Of a DNA stretch of 64,000 nt, positions 12,686 to 25,704 are shown piece by piece (position 1 is the first letter of the stretch; each line of letters begins with the position of its first letter). Below the pieces are notes generated by a model that saw only the letters and a list, made by a program, of their open reading frames with translations, did no database searches and was not told the origin of the DNA. The stretch is from Sinonovacula constricta (taxonomy: Eukaryota; Mollusca; Bivalvia; Cardiida; Solecurtidae): positions 31,271,380 to 31,335,379 of the forward strand of contig CM017567.1 of the NCBI GenBank assembly GCA_007844125.1. The letters are read 5' to 3'. The position numbers and the translations under genes are program-made.

Positions 12686-12686
12686 C
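12607..12686. repeat. (TCA)n microsatellite
   Basis: About 26 units of TCA/CAT with two variant units (CGT and CAC). It generates poly-His and poly-Met pseudo-ORFs. Confidence 0.95.
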
Positions 12687-13520
12687 GTAAGAAAAGAGAA
12701 GGACAACTACGATGTCGACGAAAAGATCAGCGACTGAAGAGAAGTATGGCGAAGACAAAAATTATTCCCCGAAGATTCGCTATCAATCATATAATCAATG
12801 GGAAAGTGCTATAGACAATTGTAAATATTGTTGCGGAGAACAACAAACTTGGCTTATGTCCCAAGCAATTCAGGTCGCATCTGAAAGAAGGGTTTAACTT
12901 GGCAGTTCGTGAAAGAAGAACAATCACACAAAAGACAGTACCAGTAATCGGAGCGCAGATATAAAACATCGAGTGAAAAGTAAAGTGTTTTCTTGTCTGA
13001 ACTGAACGAGAATATATTTTTTTTACTATCAACGGACTTTGACAACGTTTATGTCAGGTCTAATTCACAAATATGTTTTGCTGGTGTTGTTTTGTTATTG
13101 TTTCTTGTTATTATTTCTAAAATATGATATTTTAAATATCAATGAATAAAATTCATAACATGAGTCTAAAGAATGAAATCAATTTAAAATTTAAAAAAAA
13201 AATCAGTGTTTCTGTTATTCCGATTTATTTAAACAGGTTCATTGTGGCTTTCGTCCCCACACGAGAGGACATTGAATGTACACAGTGCATTTTAGTGGCG
13301 ATCTTCATTTTCCCGCGAACAACACATTAACGTCAATAACCTGAGCCTACAATACAAGCAAAAAATTACATCAGGCAGTTCATGTAGGGCACTTTCATAT
13401 TAAGCAGTCCTCAGTGGATGACCCTAACTCGGCTCTATAAGCACCAAGGTCCTACTATGGCGTTGTTTTTGTTTTGTAAACGTCATCTTTTTGGCTTAAC
13501 CGATGAAAAATTTATGAGTA
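12687..13520. other. Unassigned AT-rich DNA with coding-like scraps
   Basis: A hydrophilic 61-codon frame (12712-12897) and, in another frame, an open stretch ending near 12963 both look mildly protein-like. Neither has a recognisable domain or splice structure. The rest is plain AT-rich DNA. Confidence 0.35.
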
Positions 13521-13527
13521 GTATATT

Positions 13528-13828
13528 CCAGTCGTAGGACACACCACACCGGATCATGGAGTCCGTGATTCGAACCCCGGTCAGGTTGCCGCAAGTTTCC
13601 TTGAGCGATTTACTCAGAATTGCTCTACACCATCCAGGTGTATAAATAGGTAGCTGCGAGGTTTCTTCGGGTCAGTAATATGATTTTCCTGCGCCAAGTG
13701 TCGACTGCCATAGTATGGATTTGATGAATACAGCCAATGACCAGGTGGTTAACTGTAATGTCGGCTTAACCAGCAGTAGTTGAAAATCGATTCTAATTTG
13801 GTATTCCCATTCGGATATTAAACAAAAT
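13528..13828 (+). repeat. tRNA-derived SINE, family 3
   Basis: A degenerate tRNA-like head with a B-box-like GATTCGAACCCC (13567-13578) is followed by GGTCAGGTTGCC, a TTCCTTGAGCGATTTACTC segment, TTGCTCTACACCATCCAGG and TGTATAAATAGGTA. This order (B box, TTCCTTGGGCAAG-like block, then a CCAGGTGTATAAATGGGTA-like block) recurs in tRNA-SINEs of marine invertebrates. Only one copy is present in the window. The element appears to end near the A-rich GGATATTAAACAAAA. Confidence 0.75.
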
Positions 13829-14113
13829 TTACATCAAATGTATGTAAACAATTACTAGAACAGCAACAAAAACATTTAAGAAGATTAAAATTCAAATATT
13901 TTCAATATTAGGAAAACTTAAATGTAGACAAGAATCGTTTCAACAGTTTAATGGACACATTTTTCGCACTACGATCGTCATTGTTTAATGTAATTCGAAA
14001 CTTGTCTTTGGAAAAACATTTTCTTTTCTTACAGAGTCTCACTGTGTATTGCCTGGTCCCATAATAGTGAGATAATAATACATATATGTAAATAGAGAAA
14101 ATATCAAGGTACG

Positions 14114-14119
14114 TTTATT
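14114..14119 (-). promoter_or_regulatory. Possible polyadenylation signal (AATAAA)
   Basis: AATAAA on the minus strand, about 90 bases beyond the stop codon of the candidate terminal exon at 14207-14284. By itself it is weak in AT-rich DNA. Confidence 0.2.
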
Positions 14120-14206
14120 CAATACATAAAATGAGTGATTCTTTTTTTACTCTGAACAAAATTGTTCCTTTTCGTGCACCTGATTGTTGGATTTCAGGAA
14201 AGCACA

Positions 14207-14284
14207 TTATGTGCAATCATCCCTTAGCATTGCCACAAATTCCTTCACTGTACACTCGCATCCTCTTCTTTGACAGTCTTCTTG
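14207..14284 (-). CDS. Candidate terminal exon, unknown gene
   Basis: On the minus strand a good 3' splice-site context (a CTGAC branch-like word, then TTTCTCTGTTTCTTCAG) is followed by 25 codons, QEDCQRRGCECTVKEFVAML and RDDCT, then TAA. AATAAA follows at 14119-14114. The peptide is Cys-rich and compositionally unlike the surrounding AT-rich frames. I found no convincing partner exon at higher coordinates and recognise no family, so this may be coincidence. Confidence 0.22.
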   Translation of the reverse strand, partial: QEDCQRRGCECTVKEFVAMLRDDCT

Positions 14285-14304
14285 CTGAAGAAACAGAGAA
14301 ATGT

Positions 14305-17300
14305 CAGACGATAATTTGACTTGATTCACGAAGACATGTGTATAATGCAATTATTCCTACCGAATTGTAGCTTGATCAAAGAACTTGTTTCATTGTACCG
14401 ACCATGAGCCTTGTATTATCTTTACGACATACATAAACTTTGTATTATTTTTGTGACGTTTACCGCTTTGTTTTGTCTTTAGGGCACACATAAAACATGG
14501 AACTTCTTGAGCAATCATAAACGTTGGAACATCTTTATGATATAATTTTACCTTTTATCATATTTATCTATTTTTTTTCTACACATGTAACATCTACATA
14601 TGTAACATCTGAAAACCTGTTAAATGCTATCGCATTTTGCTTTTGTATTTTTACTTAATCCATTCTATGGTCTCATAAATATAAGTCATACATAAATTAT
14701 CTTGAGAGTTATATATATATACTGAAAACTTTCAAATAAAAACCATAATGTTTCAAAGGTCTTTTTTCTTGCTCTCTTATTGTTTCATTGTATCTACCTC
14801 TGCCTCTTTTATCGTCGCAGTTGATGTTTCGCACCAACGACTTTTCTTGTGTCTGATACAAATGATAGCAGTAGACTAACCACGACAAAGATTTTTTCTT
14901 GATTGATTTGATTTAAAACTGCCGCAAATCAAATATTGCTATAAATTCTTGTCGCTGCCAACGCGCTTTAAATACATTGTTTCTGCTTAGAATGCTTATA
15001 ATGTGCTTAATGCATTTCTGAGCTCAACCTAACTGTTCGATGAATGTCATAACGTTCCATGTGGTATTTTGATTGATCCTGCCAAATATAAAACAACATA
15101 GCAGCATGGTATTGATAGTTTATGCTATGAATATTGCAGTTAACGAATTTGTATATAATTGCTTACATGTGAGTTTATAAAACGTGTTAAAAGTAAAAAA
15201 CAGCACTTCTTTTCTTCGAAATATGGTATTTATAAACAATGCAGAAAGTAGCGACAGAGTGAAAGAGTACGGAGTACAAAGTTTGACCAAAGGGATTCGA
15301 AACCACAACAGTTGAAAGAAGTTATGACCCGTGTATACTCTTTAATTGCAGGGATCGTATTGCATTAGCTCTACCTTAAATATTTTAGAAAATTTGTATA
15401 GAACGAAACATGTTTTTGTTCGTTTTAACACTTAACACAGTACATATCTTTTTACTTAGTGTATTTTAACTGTTTCACGCAGTCTTCACCAGCTTGTTCA
15501 CATTCGTTCACCAATTGGCACGTGAATACGTGAATTAGTAAAGTCACGTGACACAGGCGGAGTGTTAAACACTGGTGGTAAATCCAACCCGTCCTCCTAT
15601 CGACCCGGTTAAATATTGGCCGTAGATGGTCATGGCTTCTTTTGTTCGTCTTTTTTATATTTTAATCTTTCATACTTTATAAAATGGGGTACATCATTAC
15701 TATGTACCTTTCAGCTTGGGAACAGACTCGCTCGTGTAGCACAGTATTTGAATAAAATGTCCTGAATTTGCATGTCTTTCTTCCTCTCTTTCAGTTTTGA
15801 TATCAATTTACTTTTCACACTTTTCGTTGAATGACTTCTCTATAGAACCTTATATGTTGCCTAAAAATACATTTTTGTTTCCCTTTTTTACTCATTTTTA
15901 GAGTGACTGTGAAGTACCGTGGTTCTTCCCTTGTCTGCTGAAAGTATAGCAGTTGTTTTGTCTTTGCCTAGGTTAATTGAGGCGGATATTTCTTTATACG
16001 TTATATAACTTCTAGGGTTTTAACGTACCTTAACAACTTCCGCTCTTAGACTTTCTGCACCTAAATTATCGGACATAAGTTGCACGCTCACTCAGCACAC
16101 GCTACAATTTCATCATAGGGAATCGTGGGTGGGGTAATACAGAAAGTCATAGTTACCTTTTTAATACTGAGTGCTCGACAGCGTCTGCTTTCCTATCCAA
16201 AAGATAAATAACCCATTTTGAAGTATCAATCCCTTGTTTATCTTTATCTCGCGACTTCATTCCGCTGAATCAAGAGAGCGTCACACCATTTACAGTAGCG
16301 TTACATTCCTGAAATCAAGTCTCGTAGGCGCGCGAAAAAACGAGACTTACATGTTACCACAGTCCCGAGTCTTAGTTCCGATTTTAACACACTTTCTATT
16401 GCGTTAATTTCTTTGCTGACATTTTAGCGTGAAAATATACTTAGTTAGAAAACATGTTCTGTGTCAAAGGATATTACGTTACAAAATGTTAAATCCAGAA
16501 GAGATTAAACTACACTGTTGGAAATGATGCTGTTTTGCTAAGGATAAATATGATTTTTGGACTAGTGCCAATACCAAAACAGTTCCAGTGCTCTTATAAA
16601 ATGTATTTGATTTTATCTATAAATAGATCGTGATCACGCCAGCTAAATTTCCTTTGATCTGCATTCATAATGGATATGAAAATTCAATGATTAAGTTACT
16701 CGAGGAAACGTTATCTTAGGTTTGTTTAATAGTGAAGACAAATTGGAAAAGAAATCTAATTTGTTAGATATGTTAGTATCATTGTTCGGTCGTTACACTA
16801 CATTGCCCCAAGGAAAACATCAGCTGCATCAGATAGTTCCGAGAAATTTTAAGACATTACATGATTTCCGATATTTATTTGCATTTTTATTCTTAAAATA
16901 AAACATTCCTGCCCAATCAGTCCTTTCAGCCGTCGATTTCTCTTATATTTGATAGAAAAAAAAAACCGATAATTGTTACAAGAGTAGAATTTTACTCGCA
17001 GTTTAACGGTGTGAGATAAAGGTTAATAGTCTAGTGTCTCCTCAGTTCCTCAGGGAGTGGGTTTATGTTCCGGTCGCTAGAACTTGTTAAAAGGTCATCC
17101 AGATGTTGATCCAGTTTTGAAGACAATGTTTTTAAAACTATTTTCATCTTTATATAAAATGTTATTTTCACTATTCAGTCCGTATACCCGCTGATAAAAC
17201 TGAAAATTTATATTGTTTGGTATTATTAAATTATCTCATCATCAGCATTATCGTCGTCATTACAATATAAACGAAAACCAGCTTTATAGAAACCTGTATA

Positions 17301-17899
17301 TGTGGATTGAACAAGAAAATATATAATTGTCAAAAGCGTCGCAATACTATTGGAAATTAACTAGATTCTGTGTACTAGATAATGTTTCTTTAAAAGGAAT
17401 ATGACACAGTATTACAAAAAAATATTTCAAAGAATACAAGCTCGATGCCCATGAAACATTTTTGGTAAAGCTCTAATTAGACAGTCCCATACCATCAAAC
17501 TTTCACAAATTTCATCAGTGAAGATCAATGACTCACATCAAAGGCGTTCTTTCATAGCAGCTGCGTTCTTATAATAACCAACGTTATTAATTAAAATTAA
17601 TTACTCCGGATGACATCATTTATCATTTTATAACGATGTCGCTGCCTTAAGTGAATGGAATATTTGACAATGTTTACAAATTATGCAAGATATTTGATAT
17701 ATATCATCTAAGCGTCGGTATTCGCTGGCAAAGCTTGCTTAGAAAAAAACAAAACAATATTTAAAATAAAATATACACGCTATGCTATGTCTCTTATTTG
17801 TAATAAGACAGCGATTTATGGCACACATAATTAATTGAAACAATACTAACAATGCTATCTTGCTATGAATATATAAGTAATCACAGGAACAGTTATATG
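14305..17899. other. Non-coding DNA, no gene seen
   Basis: Low-complexity-free AT-rich DNA. A possible B-box-like scrap (GGGATTCGAAACC) lies at about 15291-15303. An E-box-like cluster containing several CACGTG words lies near 15519-15552. No ORF in this interval has a recognisable domain. Confidence 0.4.
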
Positions 17900-18180
17900 T
17901 CAATATGTAATTCCATATTGTTATGCATGTCTAGGAGTTCTAATTATCTCAATACCAGAACCAATGTTTCGAACATCAGGAAAAGCGAGTCCCGAGGGAA
18001 ATTTACCACAACAGTTAATGCATCGAAAAACTACTTGCTAAAAGGGTTAAGATATACGCTAAACTAAAACCTTAAATTTACTGGGAAATTTTACTTAGAT
18101 GGTAATTTGTTGCTTAGAGATATCTGCAGCATATGATAGACTTTGGGGTGCTTTACACGCTGTTCACGGCAAATTAGGGC
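17900..18180 (+). repeat. Dispersed repeat R, copy 1
   Basis: Shares an ordered set of landmarks with 24311-24600, 32682-32870 and 39175-39440: TCCCGAGGGAAATT, ACAGTTAATGC-like, ACTACTTG, AGATATACGCTAA, GGGAAATT, CTTAG, then TATCTGCAGCATATG. It is well diverged from the other copies. The class is unknown and no ORF was seen. Confidence 0.55.
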
Positions 18181-18261
18181 CCGAGTTTTAACACCCGCTT
18201 TTAAAGAGATACGTGGTTGTAAAACGAAAGTATATATTATGTATTTACAGAATATGCTTTA

Positions 18262-18300
<39 letters not shown>

Positions 18301-18301
18301 A
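18262..18301. repeat. (CAA)n microsatellite
   Basis: About 13 pure CAA units. Confidence 0.95.
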
Positions 18302-19296
18302 ACCACTAACTTCATGTTTACTTAGATTATTTGATGTAAGCGAGATGGAAGAAAAACTAAAGGATACAGAATTGTTTTCAATAGTTTTTCTAAGATATTT
18401 AAATTATTGTAAGATGCCTTTGTGTCTTTTGCAAACAATATTTTAAAAGTTATCAATAATTTTGATAGAATGGATCTTCAGATCATCGTTTGCTCGTTAA
18501 TGAATAAAAACAATTAATTTAATAGTGTTCGCTGAACTGGTTTGCGATATAAGGTGCATTTGATTTCATCATTTAATAACAGTGATGCATTATTTAGGGA
18601 AATACAATTTTTAGATCATAAAAAAACTTAAAGACAATATTTTTTTTTCAATGTTAGTTTTTTAACTGTATTTCCTTTTGTTCTGATAATTATATAAAAA
18701 AACACACATTCATACATATACAGGGCTAATAATCTAAAAAATCATCAGTGGTAGTAAACATATAATACATGTTTGTGCAGAAAAGTTGGTTTTGACACCT
18801 CACATTGGTATCTAAGTTTCACAACTGAAGCATTCTATGTTTTAATTTGACATTTAACTGTTTGAATTAAAGCATTATATCGACTAAATACTTACGAGTA
18901 ATCCTTCAAATAAAAAATGAAATATGTCAGTATTAGATCGGTAGCATTCTCCTGTCTTTCTCACTGGTAACCTAATTAGCCTTTATATTTTGAGTGTCTT
19001 TATAAATCAAACAGTTTCGTGTACGAGCACATTTTCTCCTGCTGTCAAGATGTATACATCAAAGTCAAGACTTTAACACCGGTAAATATTGACCGCTGAA
19101 ATGAGACGCTGTCACAAGACATTATAAATCCTGGACTAGAAATGCAAAGACAGACTTTGCCGAGCAGTTTTGCATTTTATCGTTGTAATTATGCACGTTT
19201 TGCAATATAATGTGGACAGTTAAGGAAGGATATTTGATCATAACAATAAAGAGACCATTAAACTACTTTACATTGTAACGTAGCGTTATTGATAGA

Positions 19297-19297
<1 letters not shown>
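18302..19297. other. AT-rich non-coding DNA, no gene seen
   Basis: No supported feature between the CAA and GT arrays. Confidence 0.45.
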
Positions 19298-19371
<74 letters not shown>

Positions 19372-19395
19372 TGTGTGTGTGTGTGTGCGTGTGTG

Positions 19396-19427
<32 letters not shown>

Positions 19428-19453
19428 TGCGTGTGTGTGTGTGTGTGTGTGTT
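19298..19453. repeat. (GT)n array with two (GCGT)n blocks
   Basis: GT repeats contain two internal GCGT blocks, at about 19341-19372 and 19409-19432, giving a repeating GT/GCGT/GT/GCGT/GT pattern. This alternating purine-pyrimidine tract is a strong candidate for Z-DNA. Confidence 0.95.
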
Positions 19454-19780
19454 TACTATTGACCTTGTTACTACAAATTTGATATATCTAATCACAAATT
19501 GCAGATGGAAGCACACATCTTTGATAAAATACCTCAACAAATAATTTATACCACACTGAGACACTTTTAAGACTACTGTATTTCAATTTACTTCAGAGTA
19601 ACTGGTGATACAAAGTATCAAAGTTAGTGATGATTAAAGAGCATCGAATTGTTAATACTAGCTCATATTCTTTGTGTTTCAAAACAACAAATATATAATG
19701 ACTCTTGCATAATTATTGTATCACATGGGTGCGTTATTTTAAGTGTACCCGAAAGGTATAGTTTAAGTTGAACACACGTA

Positions 19781-19831
19781 TTTATTTATTTATTTGTTGT
19801 TTTTGTTTATTAATTATCTGTTTGTTTGCTT

Positions 19832-19878
<47 letters not shown>

Positions 19879-19893
19879 TATATATATATATAT

Positions 19894-19987
<94 letters not shown>

Positions 19988-20085
19988 TTATTTAATTATT
20001 TATTTATTTATTTATTTATTCATTCATTTATTTGTGTGTTTATTTGTTTATGTTATATTTATTTAATTTTTTATTTATTTATCAA
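19781..20085. repeat. Compound (TTTA)n-(TA)n-(TTTA)n array
   Basis: A TTTA-rich lead-in is followed by a TA array (19835-19982) with two GATA interruptions near 19875 and 19895, then by TTTA/TTCA repeats to about 20085. The poly-Tyr-Ile ORFs are artefacts of it. Confidence 0.95.
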
Positions 20086-20435
20086 TTACAGTATTTGTTG
20101 CTTAAAAACATATAATTAACATAGTTTACTTTCATGATAATATTGATGACAAGTTATTACTGTTTAAACCTGGATACAGAATTAAAACAACGTGTATTCA
20201 TTTTGTTACTTAAGAACATTTGATTGAATTGTGAACGCCCAAAATAAAATGCTGACATATTTATCAAAGAATTAAGTATAGATTTTCATATATTTATTTT
20301 CAGCACTGGGCGGTGAACAATTAATTAATTTGGAAATTCATGACATTCAACTATTCTTTAAGGGTGGTTTTCGACAGTTTGGACCAAAACTATTTTCATT
20401 CAACATGTTAATAAACGGTAAACAATAAAAACATG

Positions 20436-20640
20436 TATTTCCCATCTGTGCCACGTTGCACAGTTAGCTATTTCTTTAACTAAAAAACAACAACTCGTCA
20501 CCACTTATGTTTTAGCTCATCCACGTCTTCCGCTGTGACGTCGATGTCTATTTCTAGCAAAAATCCCAGTCGTTCCTATTTATAGATTTGAAAGGTATGA
20601 ACATTTAACTGTTGATTAGAGAATGTTACTGCTCCAGACT
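20436..20640 (+). repeat. Dispersed repeat D, copy 1
   Basis: Shares ordered words with 31845-32090: CATCTGTGCCACGTTG, TTAGCTATTTCTTTAACTAA, a GACGTC-containing stretch, TTTATAGATTTG-AA and a TTAGAGAAGTGTTA-like stretch. Two diverged copies are visible; class unknown. Confidence 0.45.
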
Positions 20641-21039
20641 TGAGATCGTGTTAAAAATCGTAGAAATAACTTATACTTAAGGATGGTGTTTCTCTTAAGA
20701 AATTATGCACACATGCACAAAAAACAAAGGTCCGATATTGTTACATATATGTGATATAGGCACACATTCGGTTACCACCTTTAATAACTACTTTTGTCTA
20801 AATAAAATAAAACATTTTTGCATAGGATCATTGAGAATTTACCCTGTCATGTATATGCAAGTTTTTATAAGACAAGTATGCCCTATTCCGTTGCCTCTAA
20901 GCTTTCAACTATCTTCGTCCATTTGCAACAGAAATAACATCGAACAGGTCGACTGAACTGTGTTCACTTGATTTAATTAGACGGTCGAATAATTCAATTA
21001 TTCCCACGGTATTAAGCCACGTAGCACAATCTAGGCCGT

Positions 21040-21330
21040 GTTTTTGCCACAAAGGATGTAAATGAACCCGACTGTAAATGTGATTGTTGATTGCTTGTGC
21101 TTTGAGGTTTGTGAAGCGGTTTCGGAAAAGATGTTTCTATCAAACAGTGTAAATACAAATACCCCGTCAAAGTGAGACAACTACCATTAAGCACCTGCAA
21201 CGGAATTTAAAACAGATCAAATGAACTAATATACAGACAAAATAACTAGTAATAACGTAAACTATCAACACATACTATGTACAATATGTGCAGTAGATAA
21301 AAACTCATAAGGAACGGTTACCCAATGTAG
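21040..21330 (-). repeat. Dispersed repeat Z-related fragment
   Basis: Aligns with 36570-36770: ATCAAACAGTGTAAATA, CCCGTCAAAGT, AGACAACTACC/ACTGACAG, TAAGCACCTGCA, TGAACTAATATA, AGACAAAATAACT and ACAATATGT. Both copies translate on the minus strand to a similar peptide (TLTGYLYLHCL versus TLTGYFYLHCL), but this frame is not convincing as a gene. Confidence 0.65.
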
Positions 21331-24310
21331 ACATCAGTTTCTCCTTTACGGCGATTACGAAACTGATTTAAATGGTAAAGTATGTGCTTAAATGAAAAAA
21401 GTTACATCAGAATTAATGTTTTGTTACGCGCTACATACACTTAAACATGTGCATTGTTTATTGTGTCATATACCACACGTATACATTTGGTGCTTAATAA
21501 TACAAAATTCATAGATATAAGGATAGAAAACCTGTAAACCTTTTAATACTAGAATAGATACATTATAATAATTATATATTGTTAAGCTAAGGTATATTAT
21601 CTACTTGATATATACTTTTAAATATTGTATGTGATGTTTTTATTGTTGTGATAACGCGATTTTTCTGAGTGTATATGAGTTATCTATCTCAAATGTGAAC
21701 TTGCTGTTTCTTAATTGTGTAATAACGATTGTAAAAATGAAAATAAAACACATCCTAAATAAGCAACACCGACCTGCATCGCTAAAGATGTTCCCAATTT
21801 CTTATTTCTTAAAAAAAGAACCTACATAGCTGAGTATATTCCTATTTACCTTGTAACACGTGGCATTGCTAAAGCCCCGCTGTTCATTAGGTCTAATGTT
21901 CGAAAGATCTTTTGTTCGAAAGTTATAATGTTCGAACGGTGTAATGTACCTTGCAACTCGCAACTATATTAGAAAATTCACATAGATAAAGGTTTGTCTT
22001 ACATGTAACTACTCAATTTCATCAAGTGGCTTTGTGGAGCACGTAGACGTATACACATAGTTTACTATAAACAGCATGCAAACATAAATCTTTGTCCATA
22101 TTTTATTCAATAAACGCAAATAAATGTTGCATACAAGGAGCATCATTGCCTAAACAGGTCCCCATTTCATGCAGATTTAATACATTGATAGTATATTAAA
22201 CCCTTGCGGTAACGGTCTTCATTTTTTCTCTCCTAAACACAAGTGTCATTAATATTATGCCGTTGTTTATATTCTACAATAACTATTCGCCAGTTATATA
22301 CAATAGTTTGTCCCAATTTTTTTTCTTGACAACTAAGGACTTTGTGCCACCTTTCTGCTAAGAGTTATAATATTATTCTCTCACCAACCGTACGTAAAAT
22401 AGATCTATTTTTGTTTCATTACATTTTCATCACATTTTCTTTATTAATTGTGACAAATATAATGACAATGTACAATGTATTAACAAATTTAAATGCAATG
22501 GGTAAAAAGTCTCACATACGTTTTTTAACCATTTAGCTAAACCTGACGTTTTGACTGTTTATCACTTCTGATCTCTGTTATGTGTTATCACTAAGTCCCT
22601 TATGTTTCATTTTGATCTGTTTTCTGGATGTCTTTAAGACAATCCTTTCAGAAAGTGCCAGGCAAAGCTCTGTCAACCTACTTACTAACCAGGTGGCATA
22701 TTTGTTTATTGTTAAAAAGGTTAATAGCCGTTTGGAAACTAAGTTATTTAAATTAATATAATTCATTGTTGACAGTCCACGTCCTGGGTAGAACCAGTAC
22801 TCAGGTACAGAGTATCTGAATCAAAGTGCAGTTAATAGTCTTGCTTAAAGTCTAGAAACAAATTGTCGAATTCTCGGGTTTCGAACACGTTACCCTCAGA
22901 TCCAGTGTACAAGGAATTAGACCAGGCATGCCTGGAAATAATATAGGATATATACAATTTATATAACTATCTATGACATTACTTGTACAGAATATCAAGA
23001 CACAGTTCCTATAATGAGATTAGAATAAAGCACTATATACTTAATAAGTTAATAATGGGATTGTTCCTCCTGAGATCGGACTTTTAAATGCAATGTTATC
23101 ACGATATATAATACATGTTATAATTGTAATCGTGGTTTTGTTGCATTGTCTAATAAAATTGTCATAGTAATGCCTGATTAAATATGCATTTCTAATAAAA
23201 CACGACGATTATTGTTTCTGGCAAGCATTGCTTGGTATTTTGAGATGCATATAGTATCCTTTCGCATTATCTCATAAACAGTATGTTGTTTGTAATAAAT
23301 CAATTTCCACGGTGAAGAAATAATCTGCAAATTACTTCTTGATTTTAGCTCGCTTTTTGATTATGTTTATATGTTAAACAGGCTAAGTGGCGGAGGTCTA
23401 TTTTGTATCGGGAGTTTGATTGGACATTTTTATCTGCAATGTTTGCACTTAAGAAAATCTTCTTAGAAGTGCAAGGTTTGGCGCGCTCCACAAACCAGGT
23501 TTAGTCACCACAGTCCGTCCTTTTGCCGATGATCCACTGCGGTAACTAATGAGTTCTAACCATGGGCCCCTGCTTTGGATTCCAACGTCTCAACAAAAAG
23601 TATTTTTCTCAACTGGCCTTTCAAAAACGGAAACTATCTTAACAAATTATTATCTTTTCTTCACTTTTGTCATTTTTTTACAATGAAAAACGTATTTATG
23701 TAAAGATCCATCCACCTTGTCAGACACTCTCGTTAAATCATTATAAAAGTCACTAGACCGAAGGGTGATATACTGAAAGAGACCATAAACATTTATTATT
23801 CATTCATATTCTGGATACCAAAGGCGATGTAAGTTGTTATTGATCATTTTATCGTTCTTCATCGATCGTTGTACACATCTCTGCAAAAGCGTAGACTTTA
23901 CATTATAATATGAAATACAGTGTAAACTTTAAATATAACTTAAAATTTATAAAATATGCACTTTTACCATCGATCTCTTCCGTCGCATGAAGTCTACTAA
24001 CTATCCTTTTATACACAATATCAACATATGCATACAGTATAGGATTTTTCTACCATCTAACATCTAACGTCGGTATATATTACGATAAGAACACTGTCCA
24101 CAATCAGCATATGTTAGAATCGCTAAACATTTAGTCGGTTCTTATAAAAATATACCATACTTTTATTTTTGGCATCAGTAAACGGGGTATTGTGTAAGAC
24201 GTATTTAGATCAAACTGTTGAGTTATTGATGCATGCACATATAATGTACCAAAACAAATACTCAAAGATATAAAGTAATAACCATAACAATTTATCCACA
24301 GGCGGCTGCT
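21331..24310. other. AT-rich non-coding DNA with an old tRNA-like repeat
   Basis: At about 22770-22935 lies a repeat-like segment with a reverse B-box-like word (GGGTTTCGAACACG) and a less AT-rich composition; it may be an old SINE. The part at 21740-21840 continues the similarity to the region after 36770. Nothing coding was recognised. Confidence 0.4.
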
Positions 24311-24600
24311 TATTGTTCTAATTTCATAGGTTTCCTTATTCTAGAATCTTCGTACCTATTATCTCAGGAAAGGGCCTCCCAAGGGAAATTATTACTGTTC
24401 ACAGTTCCTTTTAGAGAAAGAAAACTACTTGTAGAATGGTATAGTATATACGCTAACAAGATAGACATTTATTTTGGGGAAATTAAACTTAGCAGATATT
24501 GTGTAGCTTTGAGATAAATGACATCTGCAGTATATGTTTTCCTATGGGATTGTATGCTCGCTAGTTACTGCTAGATAAAGGCAGCGTTATGCAGAACAAG
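24311..24600 (+). repeat. Dispersed repeat R, copy 2
   Basis: Matches the R copies at 32682 and 39175: TTATTGTTCTAATTTCATAG, CCTATTATCTC, CCAAGGGAAATTATTACTG, TTCACAG, ACTACTTGTAGAATGG, ATACGCTAA, AATTAAACTTAGCAGAT and ATCTGCAGTATATG. It is the best-preserved copy over the 5' half. Confidence 0.65.
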
Positions 24601-25704
24601 GCATCAAATTGCTCTGCCTTATTACATTTTTATTGACAATGTGTTCTTAACCTAATCTTATCTAAGATGAAGGACGTATATGTCAACCAATCTAGCCCCA
24701 CCCTTCAAAAATAAAATCTTGATAAAAGTTTGTAGCATAAATAAACTAAATGATGTATATTTAAATTTGTATACGTTGCTTTTATCATCTTTACTCAATA
24801 AAAATAATATTACCGACCATCGTTCAGTTTAAACAGACTACCATCGATATACATATAATTATACTCGTAATAAATGTACGTCCATGATTCAAATGCATTC
24901 AGATGGAATGTAAAATATAAAGATTTCGAATATCTTCTGGAGAAGAAACACATAAAATTTGACATGTCACTGTTTTCATATGAAATATCAATTGAAACGA
25001 ATCTTGTCAATGTACGTATACTGTATTCCATATCTAGGCGTTTTATAAGTGTACTATTTTGTATACATTTTCAAAGTCATAATGGTCTTACATATACTGC
25101 CGTTATGTTATAAATATGTTATATTTAATTAAATATATTAAAATATTTAAAAACATTTGCATATTTTTTATGGCATTTAATAAAAATAAATCGTATTAAA
25201 TTGTTGTTATTGTTTTTTACCAATAAAATGGATCAAAAAACATAATGCCACTGTTCTGGTCAACCACTAACATTATGCTCACTGACTTGTGTATGTATTT
25301 TGTTGTTTTTGTCTGTCAACAATAATATTAACTTATAAACATAAGTTAAATCTATTGTGTTTCCTATCATCCAACTATTTGATACTTTGGCTCAACATTA
25401 TCACATTAGTCAACTGCAGCTACAATTCCGATTATGATTACATTCTCCTTTTCCTTTTCCAGAAAATGATAAGAAGCTTATGACAAAAGACAATAACAAA
25501 ATATCTGTGAACTCGTTGTTTTTTAAACCTGCACAATTTAATATACATTATAGAAAATTATAAGGAATGAAAAACTTCTTTACTAATATGCCGTTCTTCT
25601 GGATATTTATGTGCTACTTCTGTGCTCATATACGGGGCATTGTAGAGAGTGTTGAAATAACCCCGTATTTTCCCTGGCAGTTTGTATATACTGAAGACAT
25701 GTAA
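24601..25704. other. AT-rich non-coding DNA, no gene seen
   Basis: Overlapping short frames on both strands near 24810-25110 have no recognisable content. No repeats were identified. Confidence 0.45.

Noticed and set aside
12546..12758. Poly-His (plus) and poly-Met (minus) ORFs
   Set aside because: Both are produced by the same TCA microsatellite.
12712..12963. Small hydrophilic frames after the TCA array
   Set aside because: Mildly protein-like in two different frames, but no domain, splice evidence or second copy was found, so not enough for a gene call.
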